Positions 14,254 to 22,780 of a DNA stretch of 32,457 nucleotides are shown in pieces. Position 1 is the first letter of the stretch. Each line of letters starts with the position of its first letter. This DNA comes from Haloarchaeobius iranensis (lineage in GTDB: Archaea > Halobacteriota > Halobacteria > Halobacteriales > Natrialbaceae), in assembly GCF_900103505.1 (NCBI RefSeq), contig NZ_FNIA01000028.1:1-32457 (forward strand). The letters are read 5' to 3'. Under the pieces are notes generated by a model. The model saw only the letters and a program-made list of their open reading frames with translations, was not told where the DNA came from and did no database searches. Position numbers and translations under genes: made by a program.

Positions 14254-15546
14254 ATGAACGTGGACCTGGGCAACGCGCTGGCCGCCGAGGCGTCGCCGGG
14301 CATCTCTCGAGAGAACCTGGAGCGCCTCGACGAGCGGGTCGCGGGGGCACACGAGCGAATCGAGGCGGGCATCGAGGCGCGGGAGCACGGCTACGCGGCG
14401 CTGGCGCTCCCGGAGACGGTCGACACGGACGCCATCGCGGCGGCGGTCGAGCCGTTCTCGGACAGCGAGGCGGTGCTGACCGTCGGCATCGGCGGGAGCG
14501 CGCTGGGTGCGGCGACCATCGCGGACGCGCTCGACTCGGATGTCGAGGCGTACTTCCTCGACAACGTCGACCCGGAGCAGGTGACGACCCTGCTCGCCGA
14601 CCTGCCGCTCGCCTCGACGACGGTGAACGTGGTGTCGCGGTCGGGGACGACGGCGGAGACGCTGGCGAACTTCCTCGTGGTCCGGGACGCGATGGCGGAC
14701 GCGGGCGTGGACTGGACCGACCGGACGTTCGTCACGACCGGCGAGTCCGGCCCCCTCCGCGAGCTGGCGGACAGACACGACCTGCCGTCGCTGCCCGTTC
14801 CGGACGGCGTTCCGGGGCGGTTCTCGGCGCTCTCGACGGTCGGGCTGGCGTGTGCGGCCATCCAGGGCCACGACCTCGATGCGCTCGTCGCGGGAGCGGC
14901 CGACCAGCGCGAGCGACTCTCGGACTCGCTGTTCGACTCGCCGGCCTACGCGTACGGTGCCATCTGCTACGCGCTGGACGTGCGCGGGGCGAGCGTGAAC
15001 GCGATGCTGCCCTACGCGGAGTCGCTGGAGACGTTCGCGGAGTGGTTCGCCCAGCTCTGGGCCGAGAGCCTGGGCAAGGACGGGCTCGGCCAGACGCCGG
15101 CGCGGGCGCTCGGCGCGACGGACCAGCACTCCCAGCTCCAGCTCTACCGGGCGGGTCCCCGGGACAAGATGGTGACGTTCGTCCGGCCGCGCGAGCGCGC
15201 GGACCGCGCCATCCCGGAGACGGAGTTCGAGGCGCTGTCGTACCTCGGCGGGACGGGGCTGGGCGACCTCCTCGACGCGGAGTTCGAGGCGACGGAGGCC
15301 AGCCTCGCGGCGGCGGGCCGGCCGAACGTCCGGGTCGAGATCGACCGCGTGGACGAGCGCGGGCTCGGCGAGCTGCTGTACGCGATGGAGGCCGCCTGCG
15401 TGCTCGCCGGCGAGCTGTACGGCGTCGACACGTTCGTCCAGCCGGCCGTGGAGTGGGGGAAGAACGCGGCCCGTGGCCTGCTCGGCGGCGGCGACTTCCC
15501 GGAGGCGGACGCGGTCGACGCAAAGCGCACGCTCCGCATCGAGTAG
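14254..15546 (+). CDS. pgi: Glucose-6-phosphate isomerase
   Basis: A 430-residue SIS-domain isomerase interconverting glucose-6-phosphate and fructose-6-phosphate. The first SIS domain carries GIGGSALG (78-85) and SRSGTTAET (128-136), which bind the sugar phosphate. The second carries AEWFAQLWAESLGKDGLGQTPARALGATDQHSQLQLY with the PGI signature, and EWGKNAARGLL near the C-terminus carries the catalytic Lys region. This is the PGI superfamily type, not the cupin type of some archaea. The frame is open upstream, but ATG at 14254 fits a GCCTTTCAC element about 27 nt upstream and gives a start directly before the fold. Confidence 0.94.
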   Translation: MNVDLGNALAAEASPGISRENLERLDERVAGAHERIEAGIEAREHGYAALALPETVDTDAIAAAVEPFSDSEAVLTVGIGGSALGAATIADALDSDVEAYFLDNVDPEQVTTLLADLPLASTTVNVVSRSGTTAETLANFLVVRDAMADAGVDWTDRTFVTTGESGPLRELADRHDLPSLPVPDGVPGRFSALSTVGLACAAIQGHDLDALVAGAADQRERLSDSLFDSPAYAYGAICYALDVRGASVNAMLPYAESLETFAEWFAQLWAESLGKDGLGQTPARALGATDQHSQLQLYRAGPRDKMVTFVRPRERADRAIPETEFEALSYLGGTGLGDLLDAEFEATEASLAAAGRPNVRVEIDRVDERGLGELLYAMEAACVLAGELYGVDTFVQPAVEWGKNAARGLLGGGDFPEADAVDAKRTLRIE

Positions 15547-15554
15547 CAGAGGGC

Positions 15555-15560
15555 CTATAT
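15555..15560 (+). promoter_or_regulatory. TATA-like element of the CPBP protease gene
   Basis: CTATAT lies 24-29 nt upstream of the ATG at 15584 and only 9 nt after the pgi stop, indicating a separate leaderless transcript for the downstream gene. Confidence 0.5.
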
Positions 15561-15583
15561 CGCTCGCGCCGATAGCCACGGGC

Positions 15584-16399
15584 ATGGACGAGAGCTACGT
15601 CGACCGTCGCGGGGGCTCGCCGCCACGGGACGACGCCTCCCCCGTCGACATCTTCAAAACGTTCGTCCGGTTCCTCCTGCTCGGCTTCGGCAGCCTCGCC
15701 CTGCTGTTCGTCATCCAGCTCGTCCTCTACGTCGCCACCATCGCCGTGCTCGGCCCGGTCCCGGAGGGCGGACTCGAGGTCCAGCTCATCTCGTTCCTGA
15801 GCCTCGGTCTGGGGACGCTCGCCGTCGCCACGGCGTACCTGCAGAACTCCGGCCGGGACTGGTCGTTCATCGACGTCGAACTACCGTCGCTGCGGGACGT
15901 CGCGTGGACGCTCGGCGGGTTCGTCATCCTCATCCTGGGCTTCCTCGCCGTCGTCTCGCTGTTCGACCTGCTCGGGCTCTCGCCGGCCGAACACAGCAGC
16001 ACGGACTCCATCATCAACGCCACGCCGCAGGTGATACTGCTGGTGCTCGTCGCCCAGTTGCTCGTCGTCGGCCCCGGCGAGGAGCTGCTGTACCGTAACG
16101 TCATCCAGAAGTCGCTGTACGACTCCGTCGGGAAGCCGAGAGCGGTGGTGCTCGCAAGCGTCATCTTCTCGCTGGTGCACATCCCGGCGTACTCCGCCGG
16201 CGGTGCGAGCCTCGGCGGAGTCGCGACGACGCTCGCCGCCATCTTCGTCCTCTCGCTCGTGCTCGGTGGCGTGTACGCCCGCACCGAGAACGTGGTCGTG
16301 CCGGCGGTCATCCACGGGAGCTACAACGTGCTCTCGTTCTACTCCACGTACGCCGGCGGCGGGAGCGGTGGGACCGAGGCGCTGGCCTGGCTGTTCTGA
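15584..16399 (+). CDS. CPBP-family intramembrane metalloprotease
   Basis: A 271-residue membrane protein of the Abi/CAAX-protease (Rce1-like) family. Hydrophobic segments begin at about residues 25-57, 66-86, 105-130, 148-163, 186-202, 212-232 and 236-252. The three motifs of the family are present: EELLYR (Glu166-Glu167 and Arg171), FSLVHIP (His199), and VIHGSYN (His244, Asn248), which coordinate the metal within the membrane. The hydrophilic N-terminus (about 24 residues) has no signal peptide. Prokaryotic relatives act in peptide maturation or bacteriocin self-immunity, but most have no known substrate. No peptide precursor gene is adjacent. Confidence 0.9.
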   Translation: MDESYVDRRGGSPPRDDASPVDIFKTFVRFLLLGFGSLALLFVIQLVLYVATIAVLGPVPEGGLEVQLISFLSLGLGTLAVATAYLQNSGRDWSFIDVELPSLRDVAWTLGGFVILILGFLAVVSLFDLLGLSPAEHSSTDSIINATPQVILLVLVAQLLVVGPGEELLYRNVIQKSLYDSVGKPRAVVLASVIFSLVHIPAYSAGGASLGGVATTLAAIFVLSLVLGGVYARTENVVVPAVIHGSYNVLSFYSTYAGGGSGGTEALAWLF

Positions 16400-16456
16400 C
16401 GTGTCGTACGGGCGTCTGACGAAGGTTTTTCGACCTACCCGTGGTAGCACCGGGGG

Positions 16457-16594
16457 ATGCCAAAGCGCTACGCGGTCGTCTGCGAGGACGACGTGAGCGA
16501 GCGCATCGAGCGACTCGCCCGCGAGTACGACCTCACCGAGCAGGCCGTCCTCAGGCAGCTGATCGAGCGCGGCCTCGAACAGACCGACGACTAG
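16457..16594 (+). CDS. 45-aa CopG/ribbon-helix-helix-like protein
   Basis: ATG at 16457 to TAG at 16594 encodes 45 residues: it starts MPKRYAVVCEDDVSERIERL and ends RQLIERGLEQTDD. A short beta strand (RYAVVC) followed by two helices matches the ribbon-helix-helix plan. An AGGTTTTTCG element 25-34 nt upstream is well placed for a leaderless start. The stop TAG (16592-16594) overlaps the nob1 stop on the other strand within CTAG. RHH proteins are often DNA-binding antitoxins, and nob1 has a PIN domain as VapC toxins do, but Nob1 is a ribosome biogenesis nuclease, so a toxin-antitoxin reading is not favoured. Confidence 0.75.
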   Translation: MPKRYAVVCEDDVSERIERLAREYDLTEQAVLRQLIERGLEQTDD

Positions 16595-17055
16595 GAGTTC
16601 GAGGGGTTCTTGCGGGAGAGCGGGCTCCCGCAGATGGGGCAGCGGTCCTTCTGTTCGTCGAACTCGCGGCCACAGCCCTGGCACTGGAACAGCCAGTCAC
16701 GGCGCTCGTCGATGCCGTCGCGGGCGATGACCTCGACGGCGACGTTGAGCTTCTCGGCGACGTTCTGCATCGCGTAGTCGTCGGTGACGAGCGTGCCGTC
16801 GAGCTCGAACGTGGCGGCGACGAGGCGGACGTCGGTGTCCGAGAGCACCGAGAGGTCGCCCGTCTCGCGGGCGGCGCGGCGCACCCGCTCGGTCGTCTCG
16901 GTGTCGGGGATGTGGATGTGCATGCCCGCGCCCTCCATGGCGTCGTAGCGGTAGACGCTCTCCCCTTCCAGTTCGTCCCGCACCATCGGGATGGTGGCGG
17001 TGTCGTTGGACGTGTGGTACTCGTTGATGAACGCGGAGGAATCGAGAACGTACAT
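16591..17055 (-). CDS. nob1: Nob1-like rRNA maturation endonuclease (PIN + zinc ribbon)
   Basis: A 154-residue protein: an N-terminal PIN nuclease domain (about 1-115) and a C-terminal zinc ribbon. The PIN acidic residues are in LDSSAFI (Asp5), RDELE (Glu28/Glu30), SDTDVRLVA (Asp73/Asp75) and TDDYAMQNVA (Asp92/Asp93). The ribbon is CQGCGREF...CPICGS with Cys125, 128, 139 and 142. Archaeal Nob1 cleaves the 3' end of pre-16S rRNA at site D. The ATG directly follows the stop of the PRC-barrel gene (TAG-ATG, no gap), so the two are surely co-transcribed and probably translationally coupled. Confidence 0.93.
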   Translation of the reverse strand: MYVLDSSAFINEYHTSNDTATIPMVRDELEGESVYRYDAMEGAGMHIHIPDTETTERVRRAARETGDLSVLSDTDVRLVAATFELDGTLVTDDYAMQNVAEKLNVAVEVIARDGIDERRDWLFQCQGCGREFDEQKDRCPICGSPLSRKNPSNS

Positions 17056-17301
17056 CTAGCGTTCGACGACGATGTAATCCTTCACGGCCTGGACGTGTCC
17101 GACGGGGATGCGGAACCGACCGCCCTCGTCTCGCTCGTAGGAGACGCTGCGCGTCGGTGTGTCCTCGTGCGGGTCGACGAGGAGATGGTGGAGTTCGCCG
17201 CTCTTCAGGTCCATCGTGATGTTGTACACGATGCCGAGTTCGGTGCCGTCTGAACCCATCACGTTCTTGTCCGACAGGTTCTCCGCGAGTACGTCTGGCA
17301 T
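17056..17301 (-). CDS. PRC-barrel domain protein
   Basis: An 81-residue single PRC-barrel protein starting [21 protein letters not shown]. The beta-barrel pattern includes [26 protein letters not shown], and the end is [21 protein letters not shown]-barrels occur in the ribosome maturation factor RimM and in archaeal proteins of unknown role; its direct coupling to nob1 suggests a function with rRNA processing. The ATG at 17301 is supported by a GTTTATTACC element (17324-17333, minus strand) about 27 nt upstream; the longer frame has no domain. Confidence 0.9.
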   Translation of the reverse strand: MPDVLAENLSDKNVMGSDGTELGIVYNITMDLKSGELHHLLVDPHEDTPTRSVSYERDEGGRFRIPVGHVQAVKDYIVVER

Positions 17302-17323
17302 ACTATGGCCTTTTCCCACGACC

Positions 17324-17333
17324 GGTAATAAAC
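17324..17333 (-). promoter_or_regulatory. TATA-like element of the PRC-nob1 operon
   Basis: Read on the minus strand as GTTTATTACC, 23-32 nt upstream of the start at 17301. One of the best TATA matches in the window. Confidence 0.55.
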
Positions 17334-17386
17334 GCCACGGGGACGGTCCGACGGACGGCTGACGCTCCGGAACCGTGGGCCGGCCG

Positions 17387-17653
17387 TCACAGGAAGCGAC
17401 GGAACTGCCAGTAGATACCGGTGAGTGCGTTGCGGAGGCCGGCGACGGGCTGGAAGCCGGCATCCGGGTCGGTCGCGACCTCGAACTCGGCGTCGAGCCG
17501 GTCCGCGGCCACGTGACGAAGGTCGCCGGTGCTCGTCCGTCGGCCCGCATCGTCGGTGACCCGGAGCAGCGCCACCTCGTCGGTGACGCCGACGACTCGG
17601 TAGACGGGGGCGTCCTCGCCGGCCGGTCGGTAGTGGTCGCCGAGACTGGGCAT
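17387..17653 (-). CDS. Small conserved-looking protein, unknown function
   Basis: From ATG at 17653 this gives 88 residues beginning [26 protein letters not shown] and ending [12 protein letters not shown]. The strand-rich first half ([23 protein letters not shown]) suggests a small beta domain. An in-frame ATG nine codons upstream (17680) would add [10 protein letters not shown] prefer 17653 because the homologous-looking part starts there and TTCATGTAC would then sit at the TATA distance. I do not recognise a family. Divergent from aIF5B. Confidence 0.6.
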   Translation of the reverse strand: MPSLGDHYRPAGEDAPVYRVVGVTDEVALLRVTDDAGRRTSTGDLRHVAADRLDAEFEVATDPDAGFQPVAGLRNALTGIYWQFRRFL

Positions 17654-17778
17654 ACCCGACGCTGGGTGCCCGGGGTACATGAACCATCCGTGTGAACCGT
17701 TCCTCCGGTCGCGGCGGAACGGTGGAGTTATACGCCGTCCTGCGAAGATTTAGACAACACTTCTTCAGGGTGGCACTC

Positions 17779-19590
17779 ATGTCGGACTCGGATACAACCC
17801 CCACGGACACATCGGCGGACGCACTTCGAACCCCCATCGTCGCGGTGCTGGGCCACGTCGACCACGGCAAGACCAGCCTGCTCGACAAGATCCGCGGCTC
17901 GGCGGTCATCGAGGGCGAGGCGGGGGCCATCACCCAGCACATCGGCGCGACCGCCGTCCCGCTCGACGTGGTCTCCGACATGGCGGGCGAACTGGTCGAC
18001 CCCGACGACTTCGACCTGCCCGGACTGCTGTTCATCGACACCCCCGGCCACCACTCCTTCACCACCCTGCGCTCCCGCGGCGGTGCCCTCGCCGACATCG
18101 CCGTCCTCGTCGTCGACGTCAACGACGGCTTCCAGCCCCAGACCCTGGAGGCCATCAACATCCTGCAGAACACCCAGACGCCGTTCATCGTCGCCGCCAA
18201 CAAGGTCGACACCGTGCCGGGCTGGAACCCCAACGAGGACAGCCCCATCAAGCCGTCCTACGACGCCCAGTCCGACCGCGTCCGCGGCGACGTCGACGAC
18301 CGGCTCTACTCCATCATCGGCGAGCTCTCCGACCAGGGCTTCTCCGCCGACATGTACTGGCGTGTCCAGGACTTCCAGAACAACATCGGTGTCGTCCCCG
18401 TCTCCGCGATGACCGGCGAGGGAGTCCCGGACCTCCTCGCTGTCATGATGGGGCTCTCCCAGCGGTACATGAAGGAGGAGATGGCCATCGACGTCGACGG
18501 CCCCGGCGTCGGGACCGTCCTCGAGGTGAAGGAGGAGCGCGGCTTCGGCACCACCGTCGACATCGTGCTCTACGACGGCACCATCCACGAGGACGACACC
18601 ATCGTCGTCGGCGGGGAGAACAAGCCCATCGTCACCGACGTGCGCGCGCTGCTCCAGCCCCGTCCGCTCGCCGAGATCCGCACCGAGAGCCGCTTCGAGC
18701 AGGTCGACAGCGTCGGTGCCGCGGCCGGTATCAAGGTCGCCGCACCCGACCTCGACGAGGCGATGGCCGGCGCGCCAATCCGGGTCGTCGGCGACCGCGA
18801 CCTCGACGCGGTCATCGAGGAGGTCCGCGCCGAACTCGCGGAGGTCGCCGTCGACACCGAGGAGGACGGCGTCGTCGTCAAGGCGGACACGCTCGGCTCG
18901 CTCGAGGCCATGGCCGACGCGCTCTCGGAGGCCGAGATACCGATCGTCCGCGCCGAGGTCGGCGACATCGCCCCGCGCGACGTGGCCGTCGCCTCCACCG
19001 CCGAGGACGAGCTCCACCGCGCCATCCTCGGCTTCAACGTCGACGTGCTCGGCGACGCGGAGGACCGCGCCGACGTCGAGGACGTGAAGATATACACCGA
19101 CGACGTCATCTACCAGCTCGTCGAGGAGTACGACACGTTCGTCGAGGACCAGCGGCAGTCCCAGCAGGACACTGTCCTGGAGAACATCGCCCGCCCCGCC
19201 CGCTTCCAGATCCTCGACGACCACACGTTCCGCCAGAACGACCCCGCCGTCGTCGGCGTCGAGATACTCTCGGGCACCGTCAAGAAGAACCAGCACGTCG
19301 TGAAGTTCGACGGCAACGACGCCAAGCGCGTCGGCGAACTCAAGGGCATCCAGGAGCAGGGCGAGGACGTCGACGAGGCCCGCGCCGGCAACCGTGTCTC
19401 GGTCGCCATCGACGGCCCCACCGTCGGCCGGCAGATCGTGGAGGGCGACGAGCTCTGGATCGAGCTCCCCGAGAAGCACGCGAAGATACTGGAGCAGGAG
19501 CTCAAGGAGGAGATTCCGATGGACGAGCGCGAGGCGCTGTCGATGTACCTGGAGAAGCAGCGCAAGCGGGACCCCTTCTGGGGGAAGTGA
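17779..19590 (+). CDS. infB: Translation initiation factor aIF5B (IF2-like GTPase)
   Basis: A 603-residue GTPase that promotes ribosomal subunit joining and initiator tRNA positioning. G motifs: G1 GHVDHGKT (25-32), G3 DTPGH (87-91), G4 NKVD (141-144); the insert between G4 and domain II with [11 protein letters not shown] and [25 protein letters not shown] is typical of eIF5B/aIF5B and not of bacterial IF2. Domains II-IV follow, ending with the C-terminal domain near [40 protein letters not shown] in 40-residue context. The frame extends upstream to 17692, but ATG at 17779 places the G1 motif at the usual distance. Confidence 0.95.
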   Translation: MSDSDTTPTDTSADALRTPIVAVLGHVDHGKTSLLDKIRGSAVIEGEAGAITQHIGATAVPLDVVSDMAGELVDPDDFDLPGLLFIDTPGHHSFTTLRSRGGALADIAVLVVDVNDGFQPQTLEAINILQNTQTPFIVAANKVDTVPGWNPNEDSPIKPSYDAQSDRVRGDVDDRLYSIIGELSDQGFSADMYWRVQDFQNNIGVVPVSAMTGEGVPDLLAVMMGLSQRYMKEEMAIDVDGPGVGTVLEVKEERGFGTTVDIVLYDGTIHEDDTIVVGGENKPIVTDVRALLQPRPLAEIRTESRFEQVDSVGAAAGIKVAAPDLDEAMAGAPIRVVGDRDLDAVIEEVRAELAEVAVDTEEDGVVVKADTLGSLEAMADALSEAEIPIVRAEVGDIAPRDVAVASTAEDELHRAILGFNVDVLGDAEDRADVEDVKIYTDDVIYQLVEEYDTFVEDQRQSQQDTVLENIARPARFQILDDHTFRQNDPAVVGVEILSGTVKKNQHVVKFDGNDAKRVGELKGIQEQGEDVDEARAGNRVSVAIDGPTVGRQIVEGDELWIELPEKHAKILEQELKEEIPMDEREALSMYLEKQRKRDPFWGK

Positions 19591-19642
19591 GCCGGGGTCA
19601 CACCACCCCAATCCTTTTTCTGTGACGGGCTGACGCCGTATC

Positions 19643-20314
19643 ATGGCCATATCCGTCCTCGAACTCGAGGTCGACGGCGAGACGTACGACGCCCGCCTGA
19701 ACACACCGGAGGACGGCGACACCCACACCTGCGTCGTCGTCCTCCCCGGGGGCGGCCACGGTCCCTTCGGCGATATCTTCGACATCACGGCGTACGAACT
19801 CGCACAGGAGCACGTCGCCACCTATCGCTTCGAGACGTGGACCGACGCCGACGAACTGCGCGCGAAGTCGTTCGCGGAGTTCCACGCCGAGCTCGACGCT
19901 GCAATCACCGACGTGCACGAGCGCGGCTACGACCGGCTGTTCCTGCTCGCGAAGAGCTTCGGCGGGCGCATCGGGCTCACGCGCGACCTGGACGCGTTCG
20001 AGCGCGTGCTCGGCTGGGCACCGGCGGTGCGGCTCGCCGAGGGGCCGAACTTCGCGGCGCACTACGACACGCCGCTCGGCGAGGTCGAGGACCTCCGCAT
20101 CGGCGCCGGGGACGTGGCTGGCGTCGACGCACCCGTCCGGATCCTCCGCGGCGACGAGGACGAGGTCGTCTCGGCCGACGACGCCGACGCGCTGGTCGAT
20201 GCGCTCGCGGACGCGGAGCTGCGGACGATTCCGGGCGAGGACCACTCGTTCAACGAGAACCGGACGACGGTCGTGGCGGAGACGCTCGACTATCTGGTGC
20301 CCGACGACCGTTGA
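19643..20314 (+). CDS. Alpha/beta hydrolase
   Basis: A 223-residue serine-hydrolase-fold protein. The oxyanion region VVLPGGGHGPFGDIFDI, the nucleophile elbow LLAKSFGGRIG (Ser in KSFGG, a variant of GxSxG), the acid in RGDEDEVVSADDAD and the His in GEDHSFNEN line up with a Ser-Asp-His triad. The second position of the elbow is Lys instead of Gly, as in KAT2D/dienelactone-type 'AKSFGGR' proteins. No signal peptide, so it is cytosolic; substrate unknown. A TCCTTTTTCT element about 27 nt upstream supports the ATG at 19643. Follows aIF5B by 52 nt. Confidence 0.83.
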   Translation: MAISVLELEVDGETYDARLNTPEDGDTHTCVVVLPGGGHGPFGDIFDITAYELAQEHVATYRFETWTDADELRAKSFAEFHAELDAAITDVHERGYDRLFLLAKSFGGRIGLTRDLDAFERVLGWAPAVRLAEGPNFAAHYDTPLGEVEDLRIGAGDVAGVDAPVRILRGDEDEVVSADDADALVDALADAELRTIPGEDHSFNENRTTVVAETLDYLVPDDR

Positions 20315-20320
20315 GGCGGC

Positions 20321-20782
20321 TCAGGGCTCGGCGACGTGGCCCGCACCGTCGCCGTCGCCGTCAAGCAGGGTGACCAGTCCCTCGGGATACAGCGGTTCCG
20401 GTCCATCCTGCACCGATTCGAGGTCGAACCAGCCCGCGTCGTACTCGACTGCGCCGCCGTTGTCGACGCCGGAGAACGTCTCGCGCTCGTACAGCGACTC
20501 GTCAGCGAACTCCGCGGCGCGGAGCACGACGAGCTCGTGGTCGGGCTCGCCGTCCCAGCTGAACCGGTTCTCGATGGTGCCGAGCGTCGGGCCCGCGGTG
20601 ATCTCGACGTCCAGCTCCTCGCGGAACTCGCGCTCCAGCGCCGCGCCGCTCTCCTCGCCGAACTCGATGCCGCCGCCGATGGGGCGGTAGAACGCGCCCT
20701 CGCCGGGGTCGGTGAGTCGCTGGAGGAGGTACTCGCCGTCGCGTTCGAGGATGCCGAGGACCGTCGTCTGGATGGGTGGCAT
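20321..20782 (-). CDS. Nudix hydrolase
   Basis: A 153-residue Nudix protein. The box starts at Gly37 (GGGIEFGEESGAALEREFREEL) and follows G-x5-E-x7-REUxEE with Arg51-Glu52 and Glu55-Glu56; the Gly that normally follows is Asp58. N-terminal IQTTVLGILERDGEYLLQRL gives the usual first strands. Substrates of the family are nucleoside diphosphates linked to another moiety; the specificity is not visible. A GTTTTACT element about 30 nt upstream supports ATG at 20782. Convergent with the alpha/beta hydrolase gene, 6 nt apart. The C-terminus is very acidic (LLDGDGDGAGHVAEP). Confidence 0.9.
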   Translation of the reverse strand: MPPIQTTVLGILERDGEYLLQRLTDPGEGAFYRPIGGGIEFGEESGAALEREFREELDVEITAGPTLGTIENRFSWDGEPDHELVVLRAAEFADESLYERETFSGVDNGGAVEYDAGWFDLESVQDGPEPLYPEGLVTLLDGDGDGAGHVAEP

Positions 20783-20831
20783 GGACCGCCGACGAGTCGG
20801 CCGTCCGGAGTAAAACTGTCGCTTCGACCCG

Positions 20832-21227
20832 CTAGCGCGCCGTCTGCGACACGGAGTCGGAGATGGCGTGTTTCACCTGGAGCGCGGCCGAGGCCGCCAG
20901 TCCGCGGGCGACCTCCGCCTGGTCCTCGGGGTCGATGAGGTCCTCGTCACCGAACTCGTCGACGTCCGGCGTGAAGCCCGCGCTGATGGGGTTGCCGACC
21001 GGCGGCTGGACGGCGACGGTCGCCTGCGGGCCGCCGACGCCGTTGGAGATGTCGCCGTCGACGACGTACTCGTCGGGGAGGAACTCCCGGGTCAGAGCGG
21101 CGATGCGGGAGACGTCCGCGCGGAGCCGCCGCTTCTGTTCCGCCGTGAGCTCTGGCACGTCGGCGGACGCACGCTTCCCTGCCTGCGTGCTGCCCGGAAG
21201 ACCAGCGTACGGAGTGTTTCCATTCAT
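20832..21227 (-). CDS. Haloarchaeal conserved protein, DUF5811-like
   Basis: A 131-residue soluble protein beginning MNGNTPYAGLPGSTQAGKRA. The opening NTPYAGLPG and the segments RADVSRIAALTREFLPDEYVV and ATVAVQPPVGNPISAGFTPD match, from memory, the haloarchaea-only family DUF5811. It ends with an Ala-rich helix (VARGLAASAALQVKHAISDSV). No catalytic motif, signal or membrane segment. A CTTTTAGCC element on the minus strand lies about 31-39 nt upstream of the ATG at 21227. Function unknown. Confidence 0.78.
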   Translation of the reverse strand: MNGNTPYAGLPGSTQAGKRASADVPELTAEQKRRLRADVSRIAALTREFLPDEYVVDGDISNGVGGPQATVAVQPPVGNPISAGFTPDVDEFGDEDLIDPEDQAEVARGLAASAALQVKHAISDSVSQTAR

Positions 21228-21438
21228 AAAAGCTCGCTACTCCGCCTATGGTCGGATAGGCTAAAAGTCGTTCGGCTACGGAAGTCGGGGCGGCGTCAAC
21301 CGGGCCGGTCCGACCTCCGAGGCCGGCACGCGCGCTGTCCGTGCTGCGCTCCGGGGCCCGGTGCTCGGGCCTGTGACCGGGCGAACGGTCGCCGTGCCGA
21401 CGAAAAGGCTCTTGTTCGGACACCCGATACGTCTACCC

Positions 21439-22062
21439 ATGGCAGACGGCTCGGAGGAGAAGACCGTCGACAAGTCGACGGACGAGCTCCTCGCAGAGAC
21501 GGACAACCTCCTCTCGGATCTCGACGGCGGGGGCGAGAGCGCCCCCGAGTCGGAGTCCGAGCAGTCCACCCGACGCGAGCCCGCTACGACCGACGACGAC
21601 GGCGGGTTCGACCTCGGCTTCGGGTCCGATTCGTCGTCGACGCAGGCCGAGCAGTCCCAGCAGTCAGAATCCGAGGGCGAGGGCTGGCGGGGCTACTTCA
21701 ACCCGAAGTCGTTCCTGCTGGCGACGCTCCTGTTGACGGTCGGCTACGTCGGCGGGGGGTTCGTCCCCGTCCTCGGTGGGCTCGCGAGCTGGGCGGGGCT
21801 CGTCGGCGCGGCGTTCCTGTACGGCCTCGGCACGTCGACGGGTCGGTACCCGGAGACGGCGCTGGCGGGCGCTGGTGTAGGACTGGTGACGACCGTGCTG
21901 ACCAGCCTGCGGTTCATCGCGTTCGCGAACGGTCAGTTGCTGCTCGCGTTCGGCGCGGGCCTCGGGCTGGTCGGCGCGCTCGTCGGGTACTACTTCGGGT
22001 CCGACCTGCGGACGGGGCTCACGAGCGACCCCGACGAGTTCGAGGACGACCTGAGCTGGTAG
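21439..22062 (+). CDS. DUF456-like membrane protein with acidic N-terminal region
   Basis: A 207-residue protein. Residues 1-85 are hydrophilic, Glu/Asp/Ser/Gln-rich and probably disordered (for example LLAETDNLLSDLDGGGESAP). From about residue 92 (WRGYFNPKSFLLATLLLTVGYVGGG) four hydrophobic segments follow, rich in Gly, ending GLVGALVGYYFGSDLRTGLT and an acidic tail. The Gly-rich helices resemble DUF456 proteins, from memory. The frame starts upstream at 21361, but ATG at 21439 begins the acidic region. It overlaps nothing: its stop abuts the stop of the convergent regulator gene (22063). Confidence 0.72.
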   Translation: MADGSEEKTVDKSTDELLAETDNLLSDLDGGGESAPESESEQSTRREPATTDDDGGFDLGFGSDSSSTQAEQSQQSESEGEGWRGYFNPKSFLLATLLLTVGYVGGGFVPVLGGLASWAGLVGAAFLYGLGTSTGRYPETALAGAGVGLVTTVLTSLRFIAFANGQLLLAFGAGLGLVGALVGYYFGSDLRTGLTSDPDEFEDDLSW

Positions 22063-22719
22063 TCAGTCGGCGAGCTGCCAGCCGTCGGTGCCGTAGCGGA
22101 CGAGGTCGTTGTCCTGCAGGTCCGCGAGGACGTCCTCGACCATTCCCGGCGGTGCGTCGACGCTGTTCGCGATCTCGACCGCGGACCTGGGCTCGGAACG
22201 CACCGCGAGCAGCACGTCGGCGTAGAGCCGGCTGTCGCTGCCGGCACCGACCGTGTCCGTGATGCGGTCGAGCACGTCGGTCATGCGGCCCTGGACCCAC
22301 CGCTGTGCCATCGAGAGCTCGTTCTCGAGCTCCTCCAGCCGGGAGAGGTCAGCGACGAGGTCGTTCGTGTCCTCGCCCTCTTCGGAGTACTGCACGTCGA
22401 GCTTGAGGTGCCGGCAGGTCGTCATATCGAGGCTCTTCGAGGCGGGGTAGGCGCTCTTGGTGGCGAAGGCGTAGGGGGAGACGTTGACTTCGAGTCTGAG
22501 GTTGCGGGCGATGTGGAAGTACTTCCGGCGCTGGTCGTCGGTGTGGCTCTCGATGAGCCCGGCGTCCTCGAGCTTCCGGAGGTGTTCGATGACCGCCTTC
22601 GGGCTGACCCCCAGGTACTCGCTGATTTCGGTGACGTAGCACGGTTTCCGAGCGAGCAGGCGCAGGATGCGCCGTCTGTTCTCGTTTCCGAGCAGGTCGA
22701 GCAACGCCGCTGAGTCCAT
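22063..22719 (-). CDS. Winged-helix transcription regulator (ArsR-type)
   Basis: A 218-residue protein. The N-terminal winged helix-turn-helix covers about residues 3-65: LLDLLGNENRRRILRLLARKPCYVTEISEYLGVSPKAVIEHLRKLEDAGLIES (in 50-residue context), with the recognition helix at SPKAVIEHLRKLE and the wing at RRKYFHIARNLRLEV. A coiled-coil-like segment (LSRLEELENELSMAQRWVQGRM) follows, then a second winged-helix-like region (YADVLLAVRSEPRSAVEIANSVDAPPGMVEDVLADLQDNDLV). No metal-binding Cys cluster like classical ArsR is visible. CTTTTACGCG about 27 nt upstream supports ATG at 22719. The target genes are not evident. Confidence 0.85.
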   Translation of the reverse strand: MDSAALLDLLGNENRRRILRLLARKPCYVTEISEYLGVSPKAVIEHLRKLEDAGLIESHTDDQRRKYFHIARNLRLEVNVSPYAFATKSAYPASKSLDMTTCRHLKLDVQYSEEGEDTNDLVADLSRLEELENELSMAQRWVQGRMTDVLDRITDTVGAGSDSRLYADVLLAVRSEPRSAVEIANSVDAPPGMVEDVLADLQDNDLVRYGTDGWQLAD

Positions 22720-22780
22720 CTAACTGTGCCTTGGCGATTAGCGCGTAAAAGCGTCACCCCTCCGGTCCGGCCGCCGTCGT

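Noticed and set aside
13804..15585. 593-residue minus-strand frame opposite pgi
   Set aside because: It mirrors the GC-rich codon pattern of pgi, is rich in Arg, Val and Leu and has no domain; pgi on the plus strand is certain.
16457..17055. RHH-like protein plus PIN domain as a VapBC toxin-antitoxin pair
   Set aside because: The genes are convergent, not an operon, and the PIN protein has the C-terminal zinc ribbon of Nob1 and is coupled to a PRC-barrel gene.
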